From assembly GCA_004211905.1 (NCBI GenBank), contig SHBP01000003.1:144986-208985 (forward strand): a stretch of 64,000 nt of DNA, given 5' to 3'. Position numbers and translations under genes: made by a program. This stretch comes from SAR92 clade bacterium (GTDB taxonomy: Bacteria > Pseudomonadota > Gammaproteobacteria > Pseudomonadales > Porticoccaceae). Positions within the stretch are counted from its first letter, which is position 1, and each line of letters begins with the position of its first letter. The notes beneath the pieces were generated by a model, which was given only the letters and a program-made list of their open reading frames with translations, was not told the DNA's origin and ran no database searches. Positions 54,896 through 64,000 of this stretch are shown here, in pieces.

Positions 54896-56215
54896 CTATC
54901 GACGGCCAACGTTTTTAAGGTTGGCCTTTTTCATCAGCGAATCATATTGTTGAGACATTAGATGTGACTGCACTTGAGCCATGAAATCCATTGTTACAAC
55001 AACCGCAATTAACAGTGACGTTCCACCCAGATAAAACGGTACATTAAAGTACACATTCAAGAACTGTGGCATCAGACAAATCAGGGTAATATATATACCG
55101 CCGATCAACGTCAACCTCGTGGTGACACTATCAATATATTTAGCCGTGTGCTCCCCAGGACGTATCCCAGGTAAAAATGCACCGCCTTTCTTCAGGTTAT
55201 CAGCTACTTCTCTGGGGTTATACATCAACGCCGTGTAGAAGAAACTGAAGAAAATAATCAAACTTGAGAACAGCAAAATATAAAGCGGCTGTCCTGGCCC
55301 TATCAATAGAGCAACATCTTGTAACCAAGCTGGAGCATTAACTCCCTGTCCAAACCATGTACTTATTGACGTTGGAAACAGCAACAAACTACTGGCAAAG
55401 ATCGCCGGAATAACGCCGGCCATATTCACTTTCAACGGTAGGTGAGACGTTTGAGCGTTATAAGCCTGCCGTCCTTGCCGCTGTGCGTAGTTCACTGTCA
55501 ATCGACGCTGACCACGCTCTATAAACACCACGAAGTAAACAACTGCAACGCCAATGATCAATACAAATATCAACATCAACGGATTCAGATCTCCCTGCCT
55601 AGCTGACTCTAGAGCTTGACCAGCTGCCCCTGGCATACCAGCAACGATGCCAGCGAAGATCAGCATTGAAATTCCATTTCCTATACCGCGCTCGGTAATC
55701 TGCTCTCCTAGCCACATTAAAAATACAGCTCCTGCAACCAATGAAGATATAGCTACTGCGTAAAACATCGGAGTAACTTCAAAAGCTAGCCCCTGGGATG
55801 CAAAACCAACTGCCATCGCAGTACCCTGGACCGATGCTAAAGCTACTGTTCCGTAGCGTGTGTAGCGGTTTATCGTGCGCCTGCCACTATCACCTTCTTT
55901 CTTTAACTGCTCTAAACTTGGTACCGTAGCTGACAACAACTGCATGATGATAGATGCAGAAATATACGGCATGACCCCTAGGGCCAATATCGATAGCCTC
56001 TCAAGAGCACCACCGGAAAACATATTAAACAGGCCAAGGAACGTCCCTTGATTCTGATTAAACAGCTCCGCCAGCCTATCTGGGTCAAACCCAGGAACTG
56101 GAATATGCGTTCCAATTCGATAAATTATGATGGCCAAAAACAAAAAGCGCAGACGAGCCCAAAGCTCCCCAAGTCCTTTTTGATTGCCTACAGGCATGCC
56201 ACCAGGTTTCGCCAT
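54896..56215 (-). CDS. secY: Protein translocase subunit SecY
   Basis: Central channel of the Sec translocon in the inner membrane. The 439 residues have ten membrane segments, the signatures [27 protein letters not shown] (plug and lateral gate) and [10 protein letters not shown]-like ([13 protein letters not shown]), plus the cytoplasmic loop [13 protein letters not shown]. Five bases after rplO. Confidence 0.98.
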   Translation of the reverse strand: MAKPGGMPVGNQKGLGELWARLRFLFLAIIIYRIGTHIPVPGFDPDRLAELFNQNQGTFLGLFNMFSGGALERLSILALGVMPYISASIIMQLLSATVPSLEQLKKEGDSGRRTINRYTRYGTVALASVQGTAMAVGFASQGLAFEVTPMFYAVAISSLVAGAVFLMWLGEQITERGIGNGISMLIFAGIVAGMPGAAGQALESARQGDLNPLMLIFVLIIGVAVVYFVVFIERGQRRLTVNYAQRQGRQAYNAQTSHLPLKVNMAGVIPAIFASSLLLFPTSISTWFGQGVNAPAWLQDVALLIGPGQPLYILLFSSLIIFFSFFYTALMYNPREVADNLKKGGAFLPGIRPGEHTAKYIDSVTTRLTLIGGIYITLICLMPQFLNVYFNVPFYLGGTSLLIAVVVTMDFMAQVQSHLMSQQYDSLMKKANLKNVGRR

Positions 56216-56220
56216 TATCT

Positions 56221-56655
56221 TTACTCTTCTACCTTTCCGCCAGCTGCTTCAATTGCGGCAATCGCACCTTTGGTAGCACCAATACCCTTCAAGGTAACTG
56301 CTTTAGTCACTTCGCCTGAAGCAAAGACTTTGGCACGTAAAATATTGTTATTAATAAGGCCAGCATTGCGAAGTGCATCTATATCAACTATTTCGCCCTC
56401 TACTAGATCTAATTCTGACAATCGGATTTCAGCAGTTACTGCAGCTAGTCGAGAGGTGAAACCAAACTTAGGCAACCTCTTTTGCAATGGCATCTGTCCG
56501 CCTTCGAAACCTGGACGGATACTGCCGCCAGTTCGAGACGCTTGGCCTTTATGGCCACGGCCCGCAGTTTTACCAAGCCCACTACCAATTCCACGGCCAG
56601 CGCGCTTACCTTCTTTAATTCGTCCCGGTGCCGGGCTAAGGGTATTCAGTCGCAT
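56221..56655 (-). CDS. rplO: 50S ribosomal protein L15
   Basis: Large-subunit assembly protein. The 144 residues begin [22 protein letters not shown] and contain [18 protein letters not shown], the L15 hallmark. It follows rpmD by one base. Confidence 0.98.
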   Translation of the reverse strand: MRLNTLSPAPGRIKEGKRAGRGIGSGLGKTAGRGHKGQASRTGGSIRPGFEGGQMPLQKRLPKFGFTSRLAAVTAEIRLSELDLVEGEIVDIDALRNAGLINNNILRAKVFASGEVTKAVTLKGIGATKGAIAAIEAAGGKVEE

Positions 56656-56656
56656 C

Positions 56657-56851
56657 TTAAGCTTCCTCTACCTGTAACATATAGTTAACTGTATTAATCA
56701 TTCCTCGTACTGAGGGAGTATCTTCTACCTCAACCGTGTGGCCAATGCGACGTAAACCCAAGCCACTGATACAGGCCTTATGGTTCTTTAAACGTCCAAT
56801 CGAACTCTTTGTCTGAGTTACTTTTACTTTTTTAACTTTAGCTTTTGCCAT
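56657..56851 (-). CDS. rpmD: 50S ribosomal protein L30
   Basis: I use the ATG at 56851 (64 residues, [19 protein letters not shown]), preceded by GGA; the track's start at 56884 adds 11 residues foreign to the family. [20 protein letters not shown] is the L30 core. Between rpsE and rplO. Confidence 0.96.
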   Translation of the reverse strand: MAKAKVKKVKVTQTKSSIGRLKNHKACISGLGLRRIGHTVEVEDTPSVRGMINTVNYMLQVEEA

Positions 56852-56891
56852 GATCCATTTCCAATAACTGAGGAGCTTTCGCAACCATCGC

Positions 56892-57401
56892 TTAGTTCAG
56901 AATTTCTTCTACAGATTTTCCACGTTTTGCCGCAACATCATCCGGCGAGCTCATCGCCTCAAGTGCTTTAAAAGTAGCTCGTACAACGTTCACTGGGTTA
57001 GTTGACCCGTAACACTTGGCCAAAACATTTTGAACGCCAGCCAGCTCCAGAACAGAACGCATCGCTCCGCCTGCAATAACTCCAGTACCTTCAGACGCCG
57101 GCTGCATGTAGATCTTAGAAGCAGCATGAATTCCTTTGGTGGGATATTGGATGGTTGTTCCATCAAGAGCTACGTCAATCATATTTCTACGCGCAGCTTC
57201 CATCGCCTTCTGAATCGCCATGGGCACTTCACGAGCTTTACCACGACCAAATCCAACCTTTCCATTCCCGTCGCCAACAACAGTAAGCGCAGTAAATGCA
57301 AAAATTCGTCCGCCTTTAACCGTTTTAGCAACACGGTTAACCTGAACTAGCTTTTCCATCATGCCTTCAGCAGCTGCATCTTTTTGATCTGTAAGAGCCA
57401 T
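56892..57401 (-). CDS. rpsE: 30S ribosomal protein S5
   Basis: Decoding-fidelity protein of the small subunit. The 169 residues show [38 protein letters not shown] and [18 protein letters not shown], all S5 signatures. Confidence 0.98.
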   Translation of the reverse strand: MALTDQKDAAAEGMMEKLVQVNRVAKTVKGGRIFAFTALTVVGDGNGKVGFGRGKAREVPMAIQKAMEAARRNMIDVALDGTTIQYPTKGIHAASKIYMQPASEGTGVIAGGAMRSVLELAGVQNVLAKCYGSTNPVNVVRATFKALEAMSSPDDVAAKRGKSVEEILN

Positions 57402-57413
57402 ATTTTCTACCTA

Positions 57414-57764
57414 TTAAAATTCGAGGCCGGCTTCACGCGCGGCGTCTGCCAGTGCTTTAACACGGCCATGATATTTAAAACCACTACGATCGAATGCAAC
57501 CGAAGTAACGCCCGCAGCAACTGCGCGCTCTGCTACTAGCTTACCGACCGCTGACGCTGCATCAATATTGCCAGTACTACCTTCACGTAAATCTTTTTCT
57601 AACGTAGAGGCTGTTGCAAGGACTTTATCCCCTTCAGCAGCAATAATCTGCGCATAAATATGGCGTGGAGTTCGGTTGATACACAAACGTGTAACACCCT
57701 GCTCTCGGATTCTCATCCTTGATCGCTTAGCTCTGCGCTGGCGTGAAACTTTTTTATCGTTCAT
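57414..57764 (-). CDS. rplR: 50S ribosomal protein L18
   Basis: Binds 5S rRNA with L5. The 116 residues include [26 protein letters not shown] and the end [26 protein letters not shown]. Twelve bases from both neighbours. Confidence 0.98.
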   Translation of the reverse strand: MNDKKVSRQRRAKRSRMRIREQGVTRLCINRTPRHIYAQIIAAEGDKVLATASTLEKDLREGSTGNIDAASAVGKLVAERAVAAGVTSVAFDRSGFKYHGRVKALADAAREAGLEF

Positions 57765-57776
57765 CGTTTTACCCTG

Positions 57777-58310
57777 TTACTTCTTCTTGGCTTCTTTACG
57801 TCTTATGTACTCGCCAGATATCCTAACGCCCTTACCTTTATATGGCTCTGGTGGACGGAAGGCGCGAATTTCAGCAGCAACTTGTCCTAACTGCTGCTTG
57901 TCCGACGACTTCAACAAAATCTCTGTCTGACTTGGTGTTTCAGCAGATACACCCTCAGGCAGGTCATACACTACCGGATGGGAAAAACCCAACGTCAGAT
58001 TAATTTTTTTTCCTTGAACCTGGGCTCGATAACCAACACCTACCAGGTCTAACTTCTTCTCAAAACCTTGAGATACACCGGTCACCATATTGTTAACCAA
58101 CGCTCTGGTCGTTCCAGACATAGCCTTGGCGAAGGCATCCCCAGTACGCGCGGAAAAAGTAAGCACATTCTCATCTTGCTTAATTTCTACTTTCTCATTA
58201 ACTGACATAGCTAAGGTACCTTTGGCACCCTTCACTGAAATCTCAGACCCACCTAGTGTGACTTCTACGCCGCTAGGTAATTCAACTGGATTATTTGCAA
58301 CTCTAGACAT
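57777..58310 (-). CDS. rplF: 50S ribosomal protein L6
   Basis: Large-subunit protein near the factor-binding site. The 177 residues have the two L6 repeats, with [17 protein letters not shown] at the start and [26 protein letters not shown] at the end, the latter the L6 signature (PEPYKGKGI-type). Confidence 0.98.
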   Translation of the reverse strand: MSRVANNPVELPSGVEVTLGGSEISVKGAKGTLAMSVNEKVEIKQDENVLTFSARTGDAFAKAMSGTTRALVNNMVTGVSQGFEKKLDLVGVGYRAQVQGKKINLTLGFSHPVVYDLPEGVSAETPSQTEILLKSSDKQQLGQVAAEIRAFRPPEPYKGKGVRISGEYIRRKEAKKK

Positions 58311-58322
58311 TACTAATTCCTA

Positions 58323-58715
58323 TCAGAATACTGTGCAAAGCACTTCGCCACCGATACCGGCTGCTCTTGCTGCACGATCAGTCATTACGCCTTGGCTTGT
58401 GGAGACAATTGCTACACCTAGACCACTACGTACTTTTGGCAGATCTTTTGTGCCTGCATAAACGCGCAAGCTTGGCTTACTAGCTCGGTTGATCTCTTCA
58501 ATAACCGGCTTGCCTTCAAAATACTTTAACTCGACCGTTAAACTTGGCTTTATTTCGTCACTAACACTAAAGCCACTAATATAACCTTCATCTTGCAACA
58601 CCTTTGCCAACGAAGCCTTAAGCTTGGAAGACGGCATGACAACGTCTGGCTTACTGCGGTGATGCGCATTACGAATGCGGGTCAACATATCTGAAATTGG
58701 ATCTTGCATACTCAT
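58323..58715 (-). CDS. rpsH: 30S ribosomal protein S8
   Basis: Primary 16S rRNA binder and, in E. coli, repressor of the spc operon. The 130 residues begin [18 protein letters not shown] and end with [27 protein letters not shown] lies nine bases before the first ATG; the third codon is a second, weaker candidate start. Confidence 0.98.
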   Translation of the reverse strand: MSMQDPISDMLTRIRNAHHRSKPDVVMPSSKLKASLAKVLQDEGYISGFSVSDEIKPSLTVELKYFEGKPVIEEINRASKPSLRVYAGTKDLPKVRSGLGVAIVSTSQGVMTDRAARAAGIGGEVLCTVF

Positions 58716-58733
58716 CGTGTTTGGCTCCTTAAC

Positions 58734-59039
58734 CTACCAACTGGATTTAACCAGTCCCGGAACTTCACCACGCATAGCTGATTCGCGTAGCTTGTTTCGG
58801 CACAGGCCAAACTTGCTGTAAACACCATGTGGGCGACCAGTGACACGACAGCGATTACGCTGACGGCTAGGGCTCGCATCACGCGGCAACTTTTGTAACT
58901 TCTGCTGAGCTTCCCAACGATCTTCATCCGAAGCTTCCACATTACTAATAATAGCTTTGAGCGCAGCACGTTTCGCAGCGAACTTAGCAACTGTTTTGGC
59001 GCGCTTATGCTCACGCTGAACCATCGATACTTTAGCCAT
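58734..59039 (-). CDS. rpsN: 30S ribosomal protein S14
   Basis: Small-subunit head protein. The 101 residues are the long, zinc-free form (no CxxC pair), with [26 protein letters not shown] as core. Eighteen bases before rpsH. Confidence 0.98.
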   Translation of the reverse strand: MAKVSMVQREHKRAKTVAKFAAKRAALKAIISNVEASDEDRWEAQQKLQKLPRDASPSRQRNRCRVTGRPHGVYSKFGLCRNKLRESAMRGEVPGLVKSSW

Positions 59040-59051
59040 TAATCTCTATCC

Positions 59052-59591
59052 TCAACCTTTCAACGGAAAGTTAAAGGCACGCAGTAGCGCGCGGCCTTCA
59101 TCGTCATTTCGTGCGGTAGTGGTAATCGTTATATCTAAACCGCGCAACTTATCAATTTTTTCGTAATCAATCTCAGGGAAGATAATTTGCTCAGTTACAC
59201 CCATAGAGAAATTACCACGCCCATCGAACTGCTTGGGGCTTATACCTCGGAAGTCACGAATTCGTGGAATCGCAATACCGACCAAACGCTCGAGAAACTC
59301 ATACATTCTGTCTGAACGCAATGTAACTTTCGTACCAATCGGCCAACCCTGGCGGACTTTAAATCCAGCGATAGACTTACGCGCATTATTGATCACTGGC
59401 TTTTGTGCCGAAATCAACGTCAAATCTGCGACTGCATTTTCGAGGGCCTTCTTATCACCGATGGCCTCGCCAACACCCATATTCAAAGTGATCTTAGTAA
59501 TGCGTGGAACCTCCATCACATTGGCCAAGTTCAGCTCTTTCTTGAGCTTAGGGGCTAACTCGTTCTTATATACTTCTTTCAACCTTGCCAT
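59052..59591 (-). CDS. rplE: 50S ribosomal protein L5
   Basis: Binds 5S rRNA and touches P-site tRNA. The 179 residues begin [20 protein letters not shown] and include [27 protein letters not shown] and the end [17 protein letters not shown]. Between rplX and rpsN. Confidence 0.98.
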   Translation of the reverse strand: MARLKEVYKNELAPKLKKELNLANVMEVPRITKITLNMGVGEAIGDKKALENAVADLTLISAQKPVINNARKSIAGFKVRQGWPIGTKVTLRSDRMYEFLERLVGIAIPRIRDFRGISPKQFDGRGNFSMGVTEQIIFPEIDYEKIDKLRGLDITITTTARNDDEGRALLRAFNFPLKG

Positions 59592-59608
59592 TAGGGTTAC
59601 CTATTTAC

Positions 59609-59932
59609 TTAAGCGTCGACGACTTCGCCGCTAGACTTAAAGACACGAATCTTTGTGTTATCTTCCTGGACCTTAAAACCAACTCGATCCGCCTTGTTTG
59701 TCGCGCTATTAAAGATAGCAACGTTAGAGACCTGAATCGGTGCTTCTTTCTCTATAATTCCACCGGGAATACCTGCATTAGGGTTGGGCTTCTGATGCTT
59801 TTTAATCATCTGAATACCTGACACTAAAACACGGTTGTTCTCCAAAACCTTAAGAACTTTTCCCCGTTTTCCTTTATCTTTTCCAGCGATAACCACAACT
59901 TCGTCATCACGCTTTATTTTCAGCATTACCAT
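59609..59932 (-). CDS. rplX: 50S ribosomal protein L24
   Basis: Assembly-initiating protein with a KOW motif ([22 protein letters not shown]). The 107-residue start (MVMLKIK) has GAGG eight bases upstream; a second ATG two codons on (MLKIK) is possible and would match typical L24 better. Confidence 0.96.
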   Translation of the reverse strand: MVMLKIKRDDEVVVIAGKDKGKRGKVLKVLENNRVLVSGIQMIKKHQKPNPNAGIPGGIIEKEAPIQVSNVAIFNSATNKADRVGFKVQEDNTKIRVFKSSGEVVDA

Positions 59933-59946
59933 TTCTTAATCCTCGC

Positions 59947-60315
59947 TTACAGCACTTCAGGCGCTAGGGAAATAATTCGCATAAACCGCTCAGTCCGCAA
60001 TTCACGAGTTACAGGCCCAAAAATACGCGTACCAATAGGTGCAAGGTTGGTGTTCAACAAGACAGCAGCGTTGTCATCAAACTTAATCAAGCTACCATCC
60101 TGTCGACGCAGACCTTTCTTAGTGCGCACAACTACCGCACTCATCACCTGACCTTTCTTTACCTTGCCACGAGGAATAGCCTCTTTAACGGTAACCTTAA
60201 TAATGTCACCAACCCGCGCATAGCGACGGTGAGAACCGCCCAACACTTTAATGCACATCACGCGACGTGCACCGCTGTTGTCTGCTACATCAAGATAACT
60301 TTCTGTTTGAATCAT
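59947..60315 (-). CDS. rplN: 50S ribosomal protein L14
   Basis: Large-subunit interface protein. The 122 residues begin [27 protein letters not shown] and end IISLAPEVL. First gene of the spc set; the 33-base gap after rpsQ is the usual spc promoter position, though no clear promoter is seen. Confidence 0.98.
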   Translation of the reverse strand: MIQTESYLDVADNSGARRVMCIKVLGGSHRRYARVGDIIKVTVKEAIPRGKVKKGQVMSAVVVRTKKGLRRQDGSLIKFDDNAAVLLNTNLAPIGTRIFGPVTRELRTERFMRIISLAPEVL

Positions 60316-60348
60316 TTTCTTACCCCGAACCGATCACTAATCACAGCG

Positions 60349-60615
60349 TTACTCTGCAGCAGCGCGCTCGTCAATATTAACTAATTTCCACGCCTTATCT
60401 TTCGATACAGGGCGGCATTCTGCGATTGTTACTAAATCGCCCGCATGTGCGTCGTTGCTTTCATCATGCGCTTTAATTTTAGTTGACTTGGTTAAAATCT
60501 TCCCATAAACAGGGTGCTTAACTCTACGCTCAACCAAAACCGTAATAGTCTTGTCCATCTTGTCGCTAACAATTCGACCGGTTAACGTTCTTGAACTGGT
60601 TTTTAACTCCGACAT
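60349..60615 (-). CDS. rpsQ: 30S ribosomal protein S17
   Basis: Small-subunit body protein, 88 residues. [30 protein letters not shown] and [14 protein letters not shown] are S17 signatures. Two bases after rpmC; last gene of the S10 operon. Confidence 0.98.
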   Translation of the reverse strand: MSELKTSSRTLTGRIVSDKMDKTITVLVERRVKHPVYGKILTKSTKIKAHDESNDAHAGDLVTIAECRPVSKDKAWKLVNIDERAAAE

Positions 60616-60617
60616 AT

Positions 60618-60809
60618 TTATTCTCCGGCCTTCTGAGCCATGGCAGTCTTGATGCGAGCAATATTCCTACGAGTTGCTTTCACCAGATGACTTTCATTGA
60701 GCTGTCCAGTCGACAACTGCATGCGTAACTTAAACTGCTGCTTGAGCTCATCGCCCAACACTGCCTGTAACTCTTCAACAGACTTTTCACGTAATTCACT
60801 TGCTTTCAT
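60618..60809 (-). CDS. rpmC: 50S ribosomal protein L29
   Basis: Exit-tunnel rim protein, docking site for trigger factor and SRP with L23. The 63 residues begin [18 protein letters not shown] and contain [14 protein letters not shown]. Two bases from both neighbours. Confidence 0.97.
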   Translation of the reverse strand: MKASELREKSVEELQAVLGDELKQQFKLRMQLSTGQLNESHLVKATRRNIARIKTAMAQKAGE

Positions 60810-60811
60810 AG

Positions 60812-61225
60812 TTACATCACCGTCCGCTTAACAAAGGTTGTAGAAATTGGCAGCTTGGCCGCTGCTAACGCAAATGCTTCGCGCGCTAACTCTTCACTAA
60901 CACCTTCCATTTCATAAAGAACCTTGCCAGGCTGGATTAAAGCAACCCAGTACTCGACGTTACCTTTACCTTTACCCATTCTCACCTCAAGCGGCTTATT
61001 GGTTATCGGCTTATCTGGAAACACACGAATCCAAATTTTACCACCACGCTTGATATGTCGGGTCATAGCACGACGAGCTGCCTCAATCTGTCGAGCAGTC
61101 AATCGACCGCGCCCAGATGCCTTGAGACCAAACTCACCAAAGCTGACTTTGCTGCCGCGCTGTGCTAGACCACGATTTCGGCCCTTGTGCATTTTGCGGA
61201 ATTTTGTACGTTTCGGTTGCAGCAT
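60812..61225 (-). CDS. rplP: 50S ribosomal protein L16
   Basis: Supports tRNA accommodation near the peptidyl-transferase centre. The 137 residues begin [21 protein letters not shown] and contain [27 protein letters not shown] and [13 protein letters not shown]. Confidence 0.98.
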   Translation of the reverse strand: MLQPKRTKFRKMHKGRNRGLAQRGSKVSFGEFGLKASGRGRLTARQIEAARRAMTRHIKRGGKIWIRVFPDKPITNKPLEVRMGKGKGNVEYWVALIQPGKVLYEMEGVSEELAREAFALAAAKLPISTTFVKRTVM

Positions 61226-61244
61226 TTCGCTTTACCCTTATCGC

Positions 61245-61922
61245 TTAATTCTTGTTTCGTTTTTCTTTAGCGGGCGCCTTTACAGGCTCCTCACCACCCA
61301 GAACTTCACCCTTAAAGATCCAGACCTTCACACCAATAATCCCGTAAGTGGTATTAGCTTCAGCAGCAGAATAATCAATATCCGCTCGAAGTGTGTGTAA
61401 TGGGACTCGACCTTCTCGATACCACTCAGATCGTGCGATTTCAGCACCACCTAAACGACCACCGACCTGAATCTTCACTCCTAACGCTCCACCACGCATC
61501 GCATTTTGCACTGCGCGCTTCATAGCGCGTCGAAACATCACTCGACGCTCTAACTGTTGAGCGACGTTCTGACCTACTAGGGATGCATCAAGATCAGGTT
61601 TGCGGATCTCTTCAATATTGATATTCACAGCACAACCCATGACCTTACCAATCTCGTTACGCAAACGCTCAACATCTTCACCTTTCTTGCCAATCACAAT
61701 ACCTGGACGAGCCGTGTGAATAGTAATTCGCGCACTATCTGAAGGACGCTCAATATCGATGCGGCTCACCGAGGCATGAGAAAGCTTCTTTTGTATAAAT
61801 GCTCTCACCGCCAAATCTTGGTTTAGCTTATCGGCATAGTCTTTGTTACCGGCGTACCAGGTAGAGCTATGCTTTTTTACTATCCCTAAACGGATACCGG
61901 TTGGATGTACTTTTTGACCCAT
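61245..61922 (-). CDS. rpsC: 30S ribosomal protein S3
   Basis: mRNA-entry protein with a KH domain ([21 protein letters not shown]). The 225 residues begin [22 protein letters not shown] and have [27 protein letters not shown]. Confidence 0.98.
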   Translation of the reverse strand: MGQKVHPTGIRLGIVKKHSSTWYAGNKDYADKLNQDLAVRAFIQKKLSHASVSRIDIERPSDSARITIHTARPGIVIGKKGEDVERLRNEIGKVMGCAVNINIEEIRKPDLDASLVGQNVAQQLERRVMFRRAMKRAVQNAMRGGALGVKIQVGGRLGGAEIARSEWYREGRVPLHTLRADIDYSAAEANTTYGIIGVKVWIFKGEVLGGEEPVKAPAKEKRNKN

Positions 61923-61945
61923 TACATGGTCTCCTGAACCTAATT

Positions 61946-62278
61946 CTACTTTTCAGCGACTTTTACAGTTATGTGACAGCTGCGTTTAAAAATTCTATCT
62001 GCACGACCTTTAGCACGTGGTTTAATACGCTTCATAGTCATACCTTCATCAACAAAAATTGTTGATACCTTTAACTCATCGACGTCTGCACCATCATTAT
62101 GCTCAGCATTAGCAATAGCTGACTCAAGCACCTTCTTAATGATATCTGCACCCTTCTTAGTACTGAACTGCAATATCTCTAAAGCAGATTCAACAGACTT
62201 TCCACGAATCTGGTCGGCAACTAGCCTAGCCTTCTGAGCCGACATCCTAGCGCCTTTTAATTTTGCTACTACTTCCAC
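61946..62278 (-). CDS. rplV: 50S ribosomal protein L22
   Basis: Exit-tunnel protein whose loop reaches the constriction. The 110 residues start at GTG 62278 ([20 protein letters not shown]) with AAAGAGG about eight bases upstream. [21 protein letters not shown] is the tunnel loop region. Confidence 0.97.
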   Translation of the reverse strand: MEVVAKLKGARMSAQKARLVADQIRGKSVESALEILQFSTKKGADIIKKVLESAIANAEHNDGADVDELKVSTIFVDEGMTMKRIKPRAKGRADRIFKRSCHITVKVAEK

Positions 62279-62309
62279 AATTAACTACCTCTTTCAATAA
62301 AACCCAAGC

Positions 62310-62585
62310 TTAGCGCTTGGCTTTTTTGTCTGCAGCATGCCCACGATACGTACGAGTTGGAGAAAACTCCCCCAACTTATGGCCTACCATTTCTTCATTA
62401 ATGGTGACCGGGATATGCTGGCGACCGTTGTGAATAGCAATGGTTAGACCAACCATATCAGGCAGTATCATCGACCGACGCGACCAAGTCTTAATTGGGC
62501 GTCGCTCATTATTAGCTACTGCAGTCTCAACCTTCTTAGCAAGGTGAAGATCTACGAATGGTCCTTTCTTTAGAGAGCGTGGCAC
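62310..62585 (-). CDS. rpsS: 30S ribosomal protein S19
   Basis: Small-subunit head protein. The 91 residues begin [14 protein letters not shown] after a GTG start at 62585 (GAGG upstream) and contain [32 protein letters not shown]. Confidence 0.98.
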   Translation of the reverse strand: MPRSLKKGPFVDLHLAKKVETAVANNERRPIKTWSRRSMILPDMVGLTIAIHNGRQHIPVTINEEMVGHKLGEFSPTRTYRGHAADKKAKR

Positions 62586-62621
62586 GTTTGCTATCCTCTT
62601 TTAATCTGGTTAAATGGCCGC

Positions 62622-63443
62622 TTACTTGCGACGACGTATAATGTATTTGTCAGTACGCTTGTTCTTGCGTGTCTTGAAACCTTTCGTTGGCATTCCCCAT
62701 GGAGACACTGGATGACGGCCACCGGACGTTCGTCCTTCACCACCACCATGCGGATGGTCAACTGGATTCATGGCAACACCACGAACTGTAGGTCGAACTC
62801 CACGCCATCGAGCTGCACCTGCCTTACCTAATGAGCGCAGACTATGCTCGCTATTACAAACTTCACCAAGAGTTGCGCGACAATCAATCGGAAGTCGACG
62901 CATTTCTCCGCTACGTAAGCGAACCGTTGCGTAAACCCCTTCCCGAGCGACCAACTGGACTGATGCGGCAGCACTTCGAGCAATTTGAGCACCCTTACCT
63001 ACTTTCATCTCAACGCAATGAACCACTGATCCCACCGGAATTTTTCTCAACGGCAGGCTATTACCTACTTTGATCGGCGCATTTTCGCCAGACACTAAGG
63101 TATCACCAGCAGAAACACCTTTAGGAGCAATAATGTATCTACGTTCTCCATCTGCATAACACAATAGCGCAATGTGCGCGGTGCGGTTTGGATCGTACTC
63201 TAATCGCTCAACTTTCGCAGGAATTCCATCTTTGTCACGCTTAAAATCGACAATACGATAGTGCTGCTTATGTCCACCGCCAATGTGTCGCACAGTAATT
63301 CGACCACTACTGTTTCGACCGCCTGAGCGCTTTTTAGGTGCAAGAAGCGGCGCATGAGGTGCACCTTTGTGCAAATCCGGATTGACTACGCTAACTACAA
63401 AGCGACGACCCGGAGAGGTTGGTTTTCTTTTAATAACTGCCAT
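62622..63443 (-). CDS. rplB: 50S ribosomal protein L2
   Basis: Core large-subunit protein needed for subunit joining and peptidyl transfer. The 273 residues begin [20 protein letters not shown] and contain [18 protein letters not shown] with the conserved His, and the basic end [17 protein letters not shown]. Confidence 0.98.
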   Translation of the reverse strand: MAVIKRKPTSPGRRFVVSVVNPDLHKGAPHAPLLAPKKRSGGRNSSGRITVRHIGGGHKQHYRIVDFKRDKDGIPAKVERLEYDPNRTAHIALLCYADGERRYIIAPKGVSAGDTLVSGENAPIKVGNSLPLRKIPVGSVVHCVEMKVGKGAQIARSAAASVQLVAREGVYATVRLRSGEMRRLPIDCRATLGEVCNSEHSLRSLGKAGAARWRGVRPTVRGVAMNPVDHPHGGGEGRTSGGRHPVSPWGMPTKGFKTRKNKRTDKYIIRRRK

Positions 63444-63453
63444 AACTAACCCC

Positions 63454-63750
63454 TTACTCCGCTACTGAAAAGTCAATATCTTGACCTTCCGCCAGTCGAA
63501 CATAGGCTTTCTTCCAATCGCTCCGCTGACCCATTCCAGTCCGGGTGCGTCGGGTTTTGCCCTTCATATTAACAACACGAACATCATCAACCTTAACCTC
63601 AAACAGCTGCTCAACAGCCTTTTTGATCTCAAGCTTATTGGCGTTCGATGCCACTTTAAATACTACCTGCGTCGCTGCGCCAGAAGGCATCGCCGATTTC
63701 TCAGTAATGTGCGGCCCTAACAACACTTTGAAGAGTCTCTCTTGGTTCAT
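63454..63750 (-). CDS. rplW: 50S ribosomal protein L23
   Basis: Exit-tunnel rim protein. The 98 residues begin [21 protein letters not shown] and contain [30 protein letters not shown]. Its ATG overlaps the rplD stop (ATGA). Confidence 0.98.
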   Translation of the reverse strand: MNQERLFKVLLGPHITEKSAMPSGAATQVVFKVASNANKLEIKKAVEQLFEVKVDDVRVVNMKGKTRRTRTGMGQRSDWKKAYVRLAEGQDIDFSVAE

Positions 63751-64000
63751 GCCAAAATCTCCTCAATTTTCTTAAGCGCTGCAACAGTCACCAAAACCTT
63801 GTCTGAATTAATCAAACTAACTGGATCAATGGCAGCTGCATCACGAACATCAACCTTGTGCAGGTTGCGTGACGATAAATACAAGTTCTCGCTTACATCT
63901 TCAGTAACGATTAACGCTTCCTGTAAACCATACTCAGCAAGCTTAGAGATAAGACCTTTGGTCTTGGGCTCTTTAAGCTCAAAATCTTTAACAATGACTA
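63747..64000 (-). CDS. rplD: 50S ribosomal protein L4 (C-terminal part only)
   Basis: The last 83 or so codons of rplD, not in the ORF track because the start lies beyond the window. Translating the minus strand gives [20 protein letters not shown], then [20 protein letters not shown] and the end LKKIEEILA, matching L4. In E. coli L4 also represses the S10 operon leader, which is outside this window. Confidence 0.96.
   Translation of the reverse strand, partial: VIVKDFELKEPKTKGLISKLAEYGLQEALIVTEDVSENLYLSSRNLHKVDVRDAAAIDPVSLINSDKVLVTVAALKKIEEILA

Noticed and set aside
62831-63073. 80-residue plus-strand ORF inside rplB
   Set aside because: It lies fully antisense to a highly conserved ribosomal protein gene and shows no family features; it is a shadow frame.
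1-64000. CRISPR arrays, tRNA or rRNA genes, insertion sequences
   Set aside because: No spaced direct repeats, cloverleaf-like segments, transposase ORFs or terminal repeats were noticed; gaps between genes are mostly under 200 bases.

Overview
This window is ordinary chromosome of a marine-type gammaproteobacterium. Gene content (AmgK-MurU muropeptide recycling, ApaH with GDIQGC, miaB beside a DUF1820 gene, the lptD-surA-pdxA-rsmA-apaGH string) looks most like Pseudomonadales/Cellvibrionales-type bacteria (SAR92/Porticoccus-like is a guess). Base composition looks moderate, genes are densely packed, and many stops and starts overlap. I see no tRNA or rRNA genes, insertion sequences, integrases or CRISPR arrays. 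All assignments come from reading sequence motifs; no database search was run.

Layout. 1-2497: end of ettA, a hotdog thioesterase, and an unknown multi-pass membrane protein. 2589-6876: ppc and a divergent amtB with a near-consensus sigma-54 promoter. 6991-12657: a B12 uptake operon on the minus strand (btuB, cobO, btuC, btuD, btuF) led by a clear cobalamin riboswitch with its own TTGACA promoter. 12730-15969: radA, and divergent from it a two-gene unit encoding a protein with three DnaT-like domains and a lambda P-like helicase-loader-type protein, with a LexA-like box between. 15989-17758: aceK. 17755-30384: a type II secretion cluster read as gspE-F-G-H-I-J-K-L-M-C-D-A-B. 30479-36819: a DUF1820 gene, miaB, phoH, ybeY, corC, lnt and an exported peroxiredoxin. 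36946-41121: leuS, lptE, holA. 41131-44772: minus-strand amgK, murU, VanZ-like, DUF2007 and a DASS-type transporter. 45003-51696: lptD, surA, pdxA, rsmA, apaG, apaH. 51784-64000: the alpha, spc and S10 ribosomal protein operons on the minus strand, running off the right end in rplD.

How the genes work together. Several blocks serve the envelope: Lnt, LptE, LptD and SurA build the outer membrane, AmgK/MurU recycle its peptidoglycan, and the T2SS exports folded proteins across it. The B12 operon makes a complete salvage route (outer-membrane receptor, ABC importer, adenosyltransferase) under one corrinoid-sensing RNA. The part least explained by textbook operons is the DnaT-like/lambda P-like pair next to radA: it looks like a chromosomal, domesticated replicative-helicase loading or primosome-restart module, possibly under SOS control.
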